DNA of 64,000 nt from NCBI RefSeq assembly GCF_047246645.1, contig NZ_JBFOKR010000001.1, positions 1-64,000 on the forward strand, written 5' to 3'. Below, piece after piece: positions 1-8,147 of the stretch. The translations under genes and the position numbers were made by a program. The notes beneath the pieces were generated by a model that saw nothing but the letters and a program-made list of their open reading frames with translations, was not told where the DNA came from and did no database searches. The DNA comes from Ferdinandcohnia sp047246645 (GTDB lineage Bacteria; Bacillota; Bacilli; Bacillales; Bacillaceae_L). The stretch's first letter is position 1. Every line of letters begins with the position of its first letter.

Positions 1-140
1 CCGTGCAGTACAGGAATCATCTTTTACAGGTAGCCTAGGCCTTTTTTTAAAATGTCCTTTACAGAGGGTACACTTTAGATGCGGTGAGCTTCTTTTATTC
101 CATAAATCTTAGTTGCTATTGAATAGTGTACACTTACTGG

Positions 141-200
141 AAAAGGCTGGCTAAATGCCAGTCTTTCCTTTTGTGACAATGGGACAGGTTCCGTGTCCCC
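141..200 (+). repeat. Hairpin plus GGGACAGG repeat copy
   Basis: A hairpin with CTGGC/GCCAG arms around a TAAAT loop (141-167) is followed by a GGGACAGGTTCCGTGTCCCC element (181-200). The same hairpin recurs at 1447-1474 and the GGGACAGG element recurs several times up to 17.2 kb. The hairpin may also terminate a gene lying left of the window. The rest of 1-420 holds no gene that I recognise. Confidence 0.6.
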
Positions 201-436
201 AAAATAGGTAAGTGTGGAAAAATCTAATTCTCATTTATATTGTAGGGGAATTTAATTTTTCAGAAGGTTATAAAAGCCTTTTACTAGAATATATAAATAA
301 AACATACATAGCGGGTCTTTAGTATTAGTGATTAAGTAACTTATATCTTAGCTGCCGTTTAGATGCACTCAACCTGAGAAAGAAAATAGATAACCTAATA
401 TGACAAGTTCTGCCCAAAATATTGGAGGTAATGCAG

Positions 437-1390
437 GTGAGAGCAGCTATTTACAATACCTTTGGTCCCCCTGAAGTAATGGAGATAAAAGATGTCGAAC
501 AGCCATCGATTGTGGATCATGATAGAGTATTGATACGTGTACATAGTGCATCCGTAAATACGTTAGACTATTTATACCGAAAGGGCTATTTGCCTACAAG
601 GATGGACAATGGACTAAAAAAACCCAAAAATTCGGTACTGGGCATTGATGTTGCTGGTACTATTGAGGAAGTTGGAAATAAGGTAAAAAAGTTTAAGGTG
701 GGAGATCAAGTTTTTGGGAGTTGCTTCGGCTCTCATTCTGATTATGTATCCCCTCGTGAAAAATTCCTAAGTCATATGCCGAAAAACCTAACGTTTGAGG
801 AAGCAGCTGCAATACCGTGTGCTGCTCAAACAGCCTTGCAAGCCTTGCGAGATGTAGCAAAGATAAAGCAAGGGCAAAAAGTTTTAATATATGGAGCATC
901 AGGCGGAGTAGGGCATTTTGCTGTTCAACTTGCTAATTACTTTGGGGCTGAGGTAACCGCTGTTTGTAGTACATCAAATCTTGAGTGGGTTAAGAAACTT
1001 GGGGCACATTATGTTATTGATTATACCAAGGAAGATTTTAAGGATAATAGAAATAAGTATGACATTATTCTGGATGCAGTTGGTAAGCGAACCTTTTTTA
1101 GTTGTAAAAACTCTTTAACCGAGCGAGGTGTTTATATTACGGAACACCTATTTTACCCTAAATACCATCCTTTTCAAATAATGATAGGTTCAGTAATAGG
1201 TCGCAAAAAAGCAAAGACTCATTTTACTAACCCAAACGATAAAGATCTGGATTTCCTACGTGGTCTAGTAGAGGAAGGGAAATTAAGACCTGTCATTGAG
1301 AAATGTTTTTCTTTGGAGCAGATTGTAGAAGCACACAGGCACATTGAAAGCGGGCGCACGAAGGGGAAGATAGTTCTTAAGATTAAATAG
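437..1390 (+). CDS. NAD(P)-dependent zinc-free alcohol dehydrogenase / quinone oxidoreductase
   Basis: A medium-chain dehydrogenase/reductase of the quinone-oxidoreductase branch, about 317 residues and cytosolic, expected to reduce an enone or quinone with NAD(P)H. The N-terminal GroES-like fold carries the GIDVAGTIEEVG segment, and the Rossmann motif YGASGGVGHFAVQL marks the nucleotide site. No catalytic-zinc ligand set is evident. The reading frame is open from a TTG at 422, but GGAGGT at 424-429 lies seven bases before the GTG at 437, and the protein then begins MRAAIYNTFG, which looks like the family's usual N-terminus. It stands alone and is followed by a hairpin terminator. The substrate cannot be told from sequence. 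Confidence 0.85.
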   Translation: MRAAIYNTFGPPEVMEIKDVEQPSIVDHDRVLIRVHSASVNTLDYLYRKGYLPTRMDNGLKKPKNSVLGIDVAGTIEEVGNKVKKFKVGDQVFGSCFGSHSDYVSPREKFLSHMPKNLTFEEAAAIPCAAQTALQALRDVAKIKQGQKVLIYGASGGVGHFAVQLANYFGAEVTAVCSTSNLEWVKKLGAHYVIDYTKEDFKDNRNKYDIILDAVGKRTFFSCKNSLTERGVYITEHLFYPKYHPFQIMIGSVIGRKKAKTHFTNPNDKDLDFLRGLVEEGKLRPVIEKCFSLEQIVEAHRHIESGRTKGKIVLKIK

Positions 1391-1410
1391 AGGGTATGTT
1401 ATTTGGATGA

Positions 1411-1430
1411 GGGGACAGGTTCAGTTCCCA
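1411..1430 (+). repeat. GGGACAGG-type dispersed repeat copy
   Basis: GGGGACAGGTTCAGTTCCCA lies just after the oxidoreductase gene and before a hairpin identical in core to the one at 141. It belongs to the short imperfect palindrome family found at 181, 1958, 9869, 10671, 16864 and 17184. Confidence 0.6.
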
Positions 1431-1446
1431 TAAAGTTTCTATTAGG

Positions 1447-1474
1447 AAAAAGGCTGGCTAAATGCCAGCTTTTT
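1447..1474 (+). terminator. Rho-independent terminator of the oxidoreductase gene
   Basis: AAAAAGGCTGGC, a TAAAT loop, then GCCAGCTTTTT: an 11-12 bp stem ending in a T run. The core is duplicated at 141-167. Confidence 0.75.
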
Positions 1475-1499
1475 CATTTGGGACATAACGAAAATCCAT

Positions 1500-1955
1500 T
1501 TGTCTATAAAGTTTGATTTGAGCGCTTTCGTGGTACAATGGAGAAAATACCGTCGGGAAATGAAAAAGAAAAAAGAATTACCCTGGCTTTTAATGCTTTC
1601 TGCAGCTGACTATCGAAGAAAGAAATTGGATTATGAATTAATGAACGGTCTGGAGGAATATGCGATGGACATTGAACAGGTAAGGGAGGCGCTTATTGAG
1701 TGGGAATCATTAAGTGCAAACAAAGAAAACCGAGTAATCTATGAAGCCAGAGCAAAAGAGTTACGAGATTTGTTAAGTAATCTTGATGGGGAGCGGAGAT
1801 TAGGTCGAGAAGAAGGGATAAAAGTAGGAAGGGAGAAAGGAAGAGAAGAGCAAAATCTAGAAAACGCACGTAAGATGTTTAAAGAAGGCATCAGCATTGA
1901 ATTAGTTATGAAAATAACGGGTTTAACAAGAGAGGAATTACAGCAACTAGATTAA
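1500..1955 (+). pseudogene. C-terminal remnant of Rpn-family nuclease / PD-(D/E)XK transposase-like protein
   Basis: The 151-residue frame resembles only the tail of Rpn/YhgA-type proteins: a helical stretch, the charged GRERGxxxGRxxGR type linker (here GREEGIKVGREKGREEQ) and a terminal MKITGLTREELQQL helix. The catalytic PD-(D/E)XK half, which normally makes up the first 150-200 residues, is missing; the frame opens with a TTG lacking a good ribosome binding site. Just upstream lie a hairpin and GGGACA repeat. I read it as a truncated, probably inactive mobile-type gene. The family assignment rests on the characteristic tail only. Confidence 0.6.
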
Positions 1956-1957
1956 AT

Positions 1958-1985
1958 GGGACAGAGGGACCTGTCCCTCTGACCC
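1958..1985. repeat. Palindromic GGGACAGG-type repeat copy
   Basis: AGAGGGAC-CT-GTCCCTCT (1963-1980) is a near-perfect 8 bp palindrome followed by GACCCA. A nearly identical element sits at 10671-10700. It lies between the converging Rpn remnant and serine hydrolase genes and could fold in transcripts from either strand. Confidence 0.6.
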
Positions 1986-2000
1986 ATTCATCTCTCTTTA

Positions 2001-3092
2001 TCATACAACCTCAGCTTTTTTTGTAGCTTTTAGAAGTTTATCTGCAATTTGGAGCATTAATCGAATTCCTTTTTGACCATATCCAGATTTATTTAAGGTT
2101 CCGATGATATAAGCATCTGTTGCTGGGTGGTAAAACATAAATGATCCGGTAGAACCAGCATTCCCCCAAGAGTTATATTTTGCTGGCATTAACACAGGAA
2201 CCGTTTTAATGTTCATGACACCATATCCATAATCAATTCCTAAAAAGAACTTCCCACAGTCGCTTTTCATCTGATCAATGGTTTCTTTCGCTAGTAGTTG
2301 ATTAGAAACGAGTGCCTTCATAAACTTTAACAAGTCGCCCGTCGTAGATACAACACCACCTCCAGCAAATACCATGCTTCTCATACTCTCGTAATTTGAA
2401 ATCTCCGTATTCCGCATATACATTTTTGCTAGTTCGTATGGACTTTCTTCTGCTGGTTTCATACGAGAGAAATGTGAGTTCTTCATACCAAGTGGTTCAA
2501 AAATATTTTCATTTAGCACTTCGTGGAAAGCTAATCCTGTAATTCGTTCGATTATTAAGCCTAAAAGATGATATCCAGTATCGGAATAATGGAATCCTTC
2601 TCCTGGAGGAAAATGTGTTTTCATATTTTCCTTAGCCCACGTGATGATTTCTGTAGGTGTAAACGTGCGATTTGGCTCATCCAGGATAATATCAACAATT
2701 GACCTTCCCTTTACGGGCTTTTCTTCAAAGAAATCGTGTAAGCCTGAGGTGTTATTTAATAAATGTTTGATTTTTATCTCGTTTGTATAATCTTTTTCTT
2801 TGTAAACATGTAACTTATGAAGTACATCTTCTTCAAGGTACTTTGAAATTTTGTCTTCATACATACATAGCCCTTGTTCAACTAACTTTCCAAATAAAAC
2901 TGATGTGAAAAGCTTACTAATGCTGGCGATATAAAATGGTTGGTCTGGGTGGATCGCTTCTTCTCCTGCAGCTAGGTTTATGTCTATCCCATGCTTTTCT
3001 GAGTGAACACGTAAATAAGCATTTTTTGAGTCTTTTTCTACCTTTTTCTTGAAGAGTTGTTCGACTTCCATATGCACTTTTGTTTTCTCCAT
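2001..3092 (-). CDS. Serine hydrolase, class C beta-lactamase-related family
   Basis: A 363-residue penicillin-binding-protein-like serine hydrolase. The catalytic SxxK is seen as S57-I-S-K60, and the second motif, usually YxN, appears as Y169-S-D. A late GSTGSFMFYHP segment stands where the HxG/KTG strand is expected. No signal peptide or membrane helix is seen, so it probably acts in the cytosol, as an esterase or peptidase rather than a true beta-lactamase. ATG 3092 follows a GGGAGATGGGG ribosome site. It lies 27 bp after the TetR-type gene on the same strand and is likely co-transcribed and controlled by it. The substrate is unknown. Confidence 0.8.
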   Translation of the reverse strand: MEKTKVHMEVEQLFKKKVEKDSKNAYLRVHSEKHGIDINLAAGEEAIHPDQPFYIASISKLFTSVLFGKLVEQGLCMYEDKISKYLEEDVLHKLHVYKEKDYTNEIKIKHLLNNTSGLHDFFEEKPVKGRSIVDIILDEPNRTFTPTEIITWAKENMKTHFPPGEGFHYSDTGYHLLGLIIERITGLAFHEVLNENIFEPLGMKNSHFSRMKPAEESPYELAKMYMRNTEISNYESMRSMVFAGGGVVSTTGDLLKFMKALVSNQLLAKETIDQMKSDCGKFFLGIDYGYGVMNIKTVPVLMPAKYNSWGNAGSTGSFMFYHPATDAYIIGTLNKSGYGQKGIRLMLQIADKLLKATKKAEVV

Positions 3093-3119
3093 ATCCCCAT
3101 CTCCCTTAATGTCTAACCG

Positions 3120-3695
3120 CTATTCCTTTTCGTTTTTACGAAAATTAGCAGCCATTATGATATCTTTTCCGGCACTCTCGAGCATTTTAATGATTGTCTC
3201 TTCATCAAAATGCTCAGGAAGCATGCCATTAACATCCATGACGGAAAGCCCTAATTGAAACACTTGCATTTTAAATAAGATACCTGCCAGCTCTTCATCT
3301 GAATATCCACTTAGTGAGGTAGATTCTTGCATCTGCTCAAGTATATTCGTTCTGGAAGGCTGAACATTATTTAAGTAGCGATTACTGTTCATGATAAGGT
3401 CTTTAAACAGAACACTGTACTGTCTTGCAAACTTTATACTCGCGATTCCTATATTTAGAAAGGGATCTGAACTGTATTTTGTTGCTAACATTTGCTGTGC
3501 AATATCATGGACCTTGACTAAAACCGCTTGTTTTAACTCTTCTACCTCAGTAAAATTCACATAAATAGGGGCAATGGAGCTTCCTAATTTATCCGCTACT
3601 TTTCTAACGGTAATACTGTCAATACCTTCTGCGCTTGCTATATCAAAGGCCGCATCTATAATGGTTTCTTTTGTAAACTTAGTTCTTGGTGGCAT
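3120..3695 (-). CDS. TetR/AcrR family transcriptional regulator
   Basis: About 191 residues with an N-terminal TetR helix-turn-helix: KFTKETIIDAAFDIA followed by GIDSITVRKVADKLG. The C-terminal half is the variable ligand-binding and dimerisation part. The frame is open to 3728, but the ATG at 3695 has AGGAG upstream and gives MPPRTKFTKE, a usual TetR start. It precedes the serine hydrolase by 27 bp on the same strand, so it probably represses its own small operon. The effector is not predictable. Confidence 0.85.
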   Translation of the reverse strand: MPPRTKFTKETIIDAAFDIASAEGIDSITVRKVADKLGSSIAPIYVNFTEVEELKQAVLVKVHDIAQQMLATKYSSDPFLNIGIASIKFARQYSVLFKDLIMNSNRYLNNVQPSRTNILEQMQESTSLSGYSDEELAGILFKMQVFQLGLSVMDVNGMLPEHFDEETIIKMLESAGKDIIMAANFRKNEKE

Positions 3696-3884
3696 AAAAA
3701 CTACTCCTATAAAATTATTAAATAACACTTGTTATGTATCATATGTTATATAATAAATCCCATTTTGTAAATGGTTTTTTTCCTTAAAAGTAAAATAATG
3801 GTTTGAAGGTTGCGCCCACAAATTGGATGAGGGGCCAGAAATATGTATGAATAATTAGGGGATACTGTTCATGAGGTGTTTGGT

Positions 3885-4313
3885 ATGAGTAAACCTTTGG
3901 TGTTGTTCATGGTTTTATTTCAGTTGTTGTCAAGTAATGTTGTTGCTCAAACGACTGTTCATATTGAAATTTTCGATATTAGTAAGGGTAAAGTTGTTAT
4001 GGATGATCAAGTGACTAATGAGTTACAACAAGATGTACAGGAATTTTTAAACGGGATAACAGGTGTTTTTACTCAATTAAAGCCAATTCCAGAGAAAGGA
4101 TTTATGGTGAAAATACCGATAGATCCTACTATGGTCCAGAATAAATGGTTTAATGATGTTGTTGATGAAGTGATTCTTATTTTTCCTGATTATGAAAATC
4201 CGTATTTATTGGTTTTCGATGATGAAAATAATCCACGGATTTTTACATTTACCGGCGACACTAATATGTTCATGGCAAAACTAATAATCAGCCCTATAGA
4301 CCTCTCAAATTGA
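3885..4313 (+). CDS. Small secreted protein of unknown function
   Basis: About 142 residues. The N-terminus (MSKPLVLFMVLFQLLSSNVV followed by AQT) looks like a signal peptide with possible cleavage after VVA. The mature part is acidic with a mixed alpha/beta look; I recognise no family. GAGG at 3873-3876 stands eight bases before the ATG at 3885, preferred over a GTG at 3876. The stop codon lies beside a strong terminator, which supports a real single-gene unit. Confidence 0.6.
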   Translation: MSKPLVLFMVLFQLLSSNVVAQTTVHIEIFDISKGKVVMDDQVTNELQQDVQEFLNGITGVFTQLKPIPEKGFMVKIPIDPTMVQNKWFNDVVDEVILIFPDYENPYLLVFDDENNPRIFTFTGDTNMFMAKLIISPIDLSN

Positions 4314-4325
4314 GGTCTTTTTTTA
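4298..4325 (+). terminator. Rho-independent terminator
   Basis: AGACCTC, a TCAAATT loop, GAGGTCT and a run of seven T. The 5' arm overlaps the last codons of the upstream gene. Confidence 0.85.
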
Positions 4326-4444
4326 GATTGTCTTGAGTGAAGACTGTAAGCTTCATTGCACACAGAGATGAGGTACTACCGTTTTAAAATACCTGTATTT
4401 CAACTGGATTAATTTGGTATAATTAGAAGAAGAGGTGAAGAACA

Positions 4445-4645
4445 ATCAATATCTTACTTTTTGTTATTGTTCATATTTTGATAGGATTAGGTTTGCTATA
4501 TTTTTACGGTAAGTTGCCTAAAGCGATAGCAACCTTTGCAATTGTATTTTTTAGTATGAGTTTTCTTTATTTCTCAACAATTCTTTTACGATCATATATC
4601 TTACGTTTTATGCGTTTCTGTACGATGCAGGAACGTTTTTTATGA
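4445..4645 (+). CDS. Small membrane protein with apparent ATC start
   Basis: A 66-codon frame encoding a two-helix membrane protein: about residues 3-22 and 28-50 are hydrophobic (for example ILLFVIVHILIGLGLLYFYG), ending in a basic RSYILRFMRF stretch. The frame contains no ATG, GTG or TTG near its beginning. AGAGGTGA (4433-4440 region) is spaced correctly for the ATC at 4445-4447, and the product would start (M)NILLFV, so ATC appears to replace ATG. Either translation starts weakly at ATC, or the start was lost by mutation or sequencing error. Family unknown. Confidence 0.45.
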   Translation: MNILLFVIVHILIGLGLLYFYGKLPKAIATFAIVFFSMSFLYFSTILLRSYILRFMRFCTMQERFL

Positions 4646-4693
4646 GAGATGAAATAGAACATTACCAACGATTCCATGGAAGAGGAAAACGCA

Positions 4694-5005
4694 ATGAAAA
4701 TCAAAATGATTATCTTTGTAACATCTACAAAAGAAAATAATAGAAGTGAAATGGTTATGAAAACATTTGAATCAGCAATTCGTCCAGTCAAAGGAGATAT
4801 TATCGATGATCCCGGGTTTGACCCGAGATTTCATAATGGATACGAAGTTGTAAAAGTTACCCTTAATTATGAGAAAAATGAATTCTTAGTTTCTCTGAGG
4901 CCGCTTGTATTGGAATTAGAAGAAATTAGTGTCAAAGATTACATCAACAAACTTGTAGAAAATGGTTGGCGTACTGTTTCGAAGGAAGAATTAGTGAGTT
5001 CCTAA
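4694..5005 (+). CDS. Conserved hypothetical protein
   Basis: About 103 residues starting MKIKMIIFVTST if the ATG at 4694 is used; AGAGG lies eight bases upstream of it. An in-frame ATG at 4676 has no ribosome site. The protein is soluble, with an N-terminal beta strand and a C-terminal helix (VKDYINKLVENGW). No motif or family is recognised. It follows the small membrane protein at 4445 by about 50 bp and may share its transcript. Confidence 0.55.
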   Translation: MKIKMIIFVTSTKENNRSEMVMKTFESAIRPVKGDIIDDPGFDPRFHNGYEVVKVTLNYEKNEFLVSLRPLVLELEEISVKDYINKLVENGWRTVSKEELVSS

Positions 5006-5097
5006 ATGAGAAGTTTTCTTTACCAGTTATAAGCGCTTCTCTGACTTGAATATACCTAGGTATAGACTGTTTACACGAAGAAAGGTTGTGAGGTTCA

Positions 5098-5664
5098 TTG
5101 TTTGACGAAACAGATGAAAGTTTATTAGTAGGTGAAGTCATAGCGGTTAGTCGGAGTAAGGAGCATACGTTTAGCAAGAATAATCAAGGAGTTATAAGAC
5201 TAGTAAAGGGCTTTGGCGTAGAAGACGATGTACACTTTGGTTCAACAGTTAAACACCGGTCGAGAGTGGCGCAAAACCCAAACCAACCGAACCTAAGACA
5301 AGTGCATTTAATTCAAAGTGAATTATTCGAAGAGTTAGCAGACCGATTTACTATTAATCCTGGACAATTGGGTGAAAATATAACAACTTACGGGATCAAT
5401 CTCCTTGCATTACCTGCAGCCTCAATATTATTTTTAGGTGAGGAGGCAATTATTAAAGTAACAGGCTTACGCAATCCTTGTGCTCAAATTGATCAATTTA
5501 AACAGGGTCTATTAAAGACTGTTGTAGATAAGGATTCAGAAGGAAATCTAGTTAGAAAAGCAGGAATAATGGGAGTTGTTTTACAGAGTGGAGAAGTGAG
5601 GCCTGGTGATACCATTCGGGTTGAATACCCTCCTAGACCATTTAAAAAGCTTGAACGTGTATGA
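5098..5664 (+). CDS. MOSC domain-containing protein
   Basis: A 188-residue MOSC-domain protein, the domain related to the C-terminus of molybdenum cofactor sulfurase. Family hallmarks are the SKEHTFSK region, the GQLGENITTYGIN segment and the conserved cysteine in LRNPCAQID, held to carry a sulfur or metal-sulfur group. Members of this small bacterial class bind molybdenum cofactor or are linked to reduction of N-hydroxylated compounds, but its own role is unknown. Start is TTG 5098 with GAGG at 5090. A lipoprotein gene follows after 16 bp and may be in the same operon. Confidence 0.85.
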   Translation: MFDETDESLLVGEVIAVSRSKEHTFSKNNQGVIRLVKGFGVEDDVHFGSTVKHRSRVAQNPNQPNLRQVHLIQSELFEELADRFTINPGQLGENITTYGINLLALPAASILFLGEEAIIKVTGLRNPCAQIDQFKQGLLKTVVDKDSEGNLVRKAGIMGVVLQSGEVRPGDTIRVEYPPRPFKKLERV

Positions 5665-5680
5665 TGGGAGGCTATAATAG

Positions 5681-6139
5681 ATGAAAAAAATTATTTTACT
5701 ACTATCTTTTACTTTACTTGGTGCTATTCTTTTTGGGTGCCAATCAGCCAATGAGACTCCAAAACCTGATTCAGAATTACCAAAAGACAATGGCGCACTA
5801 TTTGTAGATCGTAAGATTATAGAAGTCATTGTATCTGAATCTAATAGAAGTAGCCTGACAGCATCTGAAAATGAAGATTTCATAGAGTCATTTAAAACGA
5901 TTTTATCAAGTGCAGTAAAAATGCCAGGGATCGCCAATATGGCTGACCCAGAGTATTTCATAGAAGTAGTTTACAAAAATGAAAGTAAGCAGAGGTATAA
6001 TTTATGGATAGGTCATATTGGAGAAAAGTCTACCTTGATGAAATCAGATGAAACGCATACCATTTATACGTTGTCAGATGAAATGACGGATAAACTTATT
6101 TCGTTAGTTGGAGAGCCCTTACTGAGTAGTAGGAATTGA
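5681..6139 (+). CDS. Small lipoprotein of unknown function
   Basis: 152 residues with a classic lipoprotein signal: MKKIILLLSFTLLGAILFGC, where the cysteine at residue 20 follows LFG and would be lipidated. The mature protein (about 130 residues) would sit on the outer face of the cell membrane. The region after the lipobox is a low-complexity acidic linker, followed by a compact domain with several strands (EYFIEVVYKNE, YNLWIGHIGE). I recognise no family. GGGAGG precedes the ATG. Confidence 0.65.
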   Translation: MKKIILLLSFTLLGAILFGCQSANETPKPDSELPKDNGALFVDRKIIEVIVSESNRSSLTASENEDFIESFKTILSSAVKMPGIANMADPEYFIEVVYKNESKQRYNLWIGHIGEKSTLMKSDETHTIYTLSDEMTDKLISLVGEPLLSSRN

Positions 6140-6159
6140 TTTAACAGAAATTGTTATTA

Positions 6160-6190
6160 CATGCGTTTCCGCAAAAAGTGGAGACGCATT
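6160..6190 (+). terminator. Possible terminator hairpin
   Basis: ATGCGTTTCC, GCAAAAAGT loop, GGAGACGCAT: a ten-pair stem with one G-T pair. The following T run is interrupted (TTGTTTAT), so termination is probable, not certain. Confidence 0.5.
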
Positions 6191-6266
6191 TGTTTATGGT
6201 TTTAAAGTGTTAACCGGTTGTTCATCTACAATTGGTTATTAATAAAAAGAAAAAAGGTGAAGGGAA

Positions 6267-6683
6267 ATGTCTTCAAATGAAAGAAAAATGATAGATAACG
6301 CTCTTAAAATAGGTGTTGTACCATTTTTAAGAGAAAATGGTTTTAAAGGTTCATTTCCTCATTTTAGAAGAAAGACAGAGACTAACATAGAGTTAGTAAC
6401 TTTTCAATTCAACAGATGGGGAGGTTCGTTTGTCGTTGAACTAGCAACTTGTCCGTTAGAAGGTGTAACTACTAGTTGGGGAGAGTTAATTCCACCAAAC
6501 AAAGTTACTGCACATGATGTTAATCAGCGTTTTAGGTTAGGAGCAAGATCAAAAGGTGCAGAAGGTAAATGGTTTACTTTTGAAAATGCAAATTCAGATA
6601 AAGAGTATGAAAAAATTGCTACTAGTGTCGTAGATTTATTACATATTTCAGACACTTCATGGATTTCTAGTTTATTAAACTAA
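6267..6683 (+). CDS. DUF4304 domain-containing protein
   Basis: 138 residues matching DUF4304: the N-terminal LRENGFKGSFPHFRRK motif, then an IELVTFQFNRWGGSFVVELA strand pair and an RFRLGARSKG segment. DUF4304 proteins are often found as immunity-like genes near polymorphic toxins, but their activity is not established. No toxin gene is adjacent here. ATG 6267 is preceded by GGTGAAGGG. Monocistronic by spacing. Confidence 0.8.
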   Translation: MSSNERKMIDNALKIGVVPFLRENGFKGSFPHFRRKTETNIELVTFQFNRWGGSFVVELATCPLEGVTTSWGELIPPNKVTAHDVNQRFRLGARSKGAEGKWFTFENANSDKEYEKIATSVVDLLHISDTSWISSLLN

Positions 6684-6875
6684 ATGTTAGGGGCATGATT
6701 TACAGTGTAATTTTTAAATGTTCTCCCAGATGTAGTTTTTCCTGTAATCCCTTTTCCCGGAAAGAACCCTACAAATATAGTAAAAGTGTTCTAGCCTCAA
6801 GAGTTTGTTATACTGTTAGATAAAAGCTTTTCGTAAAGCATGAATATACATAAGCAAATGATGGAGGCAATTTCC

Positions 6876-8054
6876 GTGCGTAATTTTACTTTTATATTAA
6901 TTATCTATGCCACATACATAGCCTTGGGCTTACCTGATTCGTTACTAGGTGTAGCTTGGCCAGAGATGGTGGGAGAATTTCATGTTCCATATAGTGCAGC
7001 TGGAATCATTTCAATGACAATTGCCATTTGTACTGTTATTTCTAGTTTGCAGACGATAAAAATTACAAATAAAGTGGGAACAGGTAAGTTAGTTTTAGGA
7101 AGTGTGGCTTTTACTGTAATAGGGTTAATAGGGTTTGCATTAACACAAAACTACTTTTTGTTACTAGTTTTAGCATTACCTTTAGGTTTTGGTGCCGGTG
7201 CAATTGACACATCTGTAAATGACTATGTTGCTGCCAATTTCAAGGCGCATCATATGAATTGGTTGCATGCGTTTTGGGGGGGAGGAGCAACGTTAGGGCC
7301 GATTATTATGGGGGTCACATTAAGTAACCATTTTTCTTGGAGACACGGATACTTGATCATTGGCGGAATACAGCTGCTGCTTGTTATCATCCTTTTCCTT
7401 ACTCTTCCCCTCTGGAAGCAAAACGAGGGTAAGAAAAAACTAGCCAATGAATTAGATGAAAAGACAAGTTCTACTCGTGAAATACTGAAACGAAAAGGTG
7501 TTATTTTTTCTCTATTATCCTTCTTGGTTTATGTTGGTCTAGAAGGTACAATTTTTTTATGGGGAAGTAGTTATTTAATAGAGGTAAAATCGTTATCAGC
7601 AGTATCCGCTAGTTTCATCATATCTGTGTTTTTTGCTAGTGTAACGGTGGGAAGGATTATTAGTGGATTTATTACATTTTGGGTATCAAATCAAAAGCTA
7701 CTACTATTGAGTCAACTATTGCTTATGATCGGAATATTTACAGCTGCTTTCGGAACAAGCAGTGTGTTGTACGTCGGATTTTTGCTGATTGGACTTGGAT
7801 GTGCTGCCATTTTTCCAACCATGATGCATGAAACTCCAAGAAGGTTTGGAGAAAGAGATTCGAGTGCAATTATTGGATTTCAAGTAGCTTCCGGTTATGT
7901 AGGAATAACCGTATTACCTCCTCTAGTAGGAGTAGTGTTTCAGAATTTGAGTATGAATCTATTTCCGTTATTTTTAGTTATTTTCACCCTTCTTTTACTT
8001 GGAGCTACCATTGTAATTGAGAAGGGTAGTACTCTTAAAGCCTCTAAGTACTGA
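6876..8054 (+). CDS. MFS transporter
   Basis: About 392 residues with 12 predicted membrane helices; a major facilitator superfamily member. The ALGLPDSLLGVAWP segment in the first helix resembles the FucP/sugar-type branch. The longest frame begins at 6840, but GGAGG at 6863-6867 is eight bases ahead of a GTG at 6876, giving MRNFTFILIIYATY directly into helix 1. A charged loop near residues 185-210 joins the two halves. It stands alone with its own terminator. The substrate is unknown; a sugar or drug is possible. Confidence 0.8.
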   Translation: MRNFTFILIIYATYIALGLPDSLLGVAWPEMVGEFHVPYSAAGIISMTIAICTVISSLQTIKITNKVGTGKLVLGSVAFTVIGLIGFALTQNYFLLLVLALPLGFGAGAIDTSVNDYVAANFKAHHMNWLHAFWGGGATLGPIIMGVTLSNHFSWRHGYLIIGGIQLLLVIILFLTLPLWKQNEGKKKLANELDEKTSSTREILKRKGVIFSLLSFLVYVGLEGTIFLWGSSYLIEVKSLSAVSASFIISVFFASVTVGRIISGFITFWVSNQKLLLLSQLLLMIGIFTAAFGTSSVLYVGFLLIGLGCAAIFPTMMHETPRRFGERDSSAIIGFQVASGYVGITVLPPLVGVVFQNLSMNLFPLFLVIFTLLLLGATIVIEKGSTLKASKY

Positions 8055-8080
8055 AGATAGTTTATCTATCTTCTTTTTTT
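8053..8080 (+). terminator. Rho-independent terminator of MFS gene
   Basis: GAAGATAG, TTTAT loop, CTATCTTC and seven T; the 5' arm overlaps the stop codon. Confidence 0.85.
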
Positions 8081-8147
8081 CTCAGCATGGTAATTTTAAA
8101 TAGGTAAAATGATAGAATAAATTTAATAGAGTTTATGGGGGGGAACT

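Noticed and set aside
2001..3092. True beta-lactamase resistance gene
   Set aside because: No signal peptide and a Y-S-D in place of YxN; better described as a related hydrolase.
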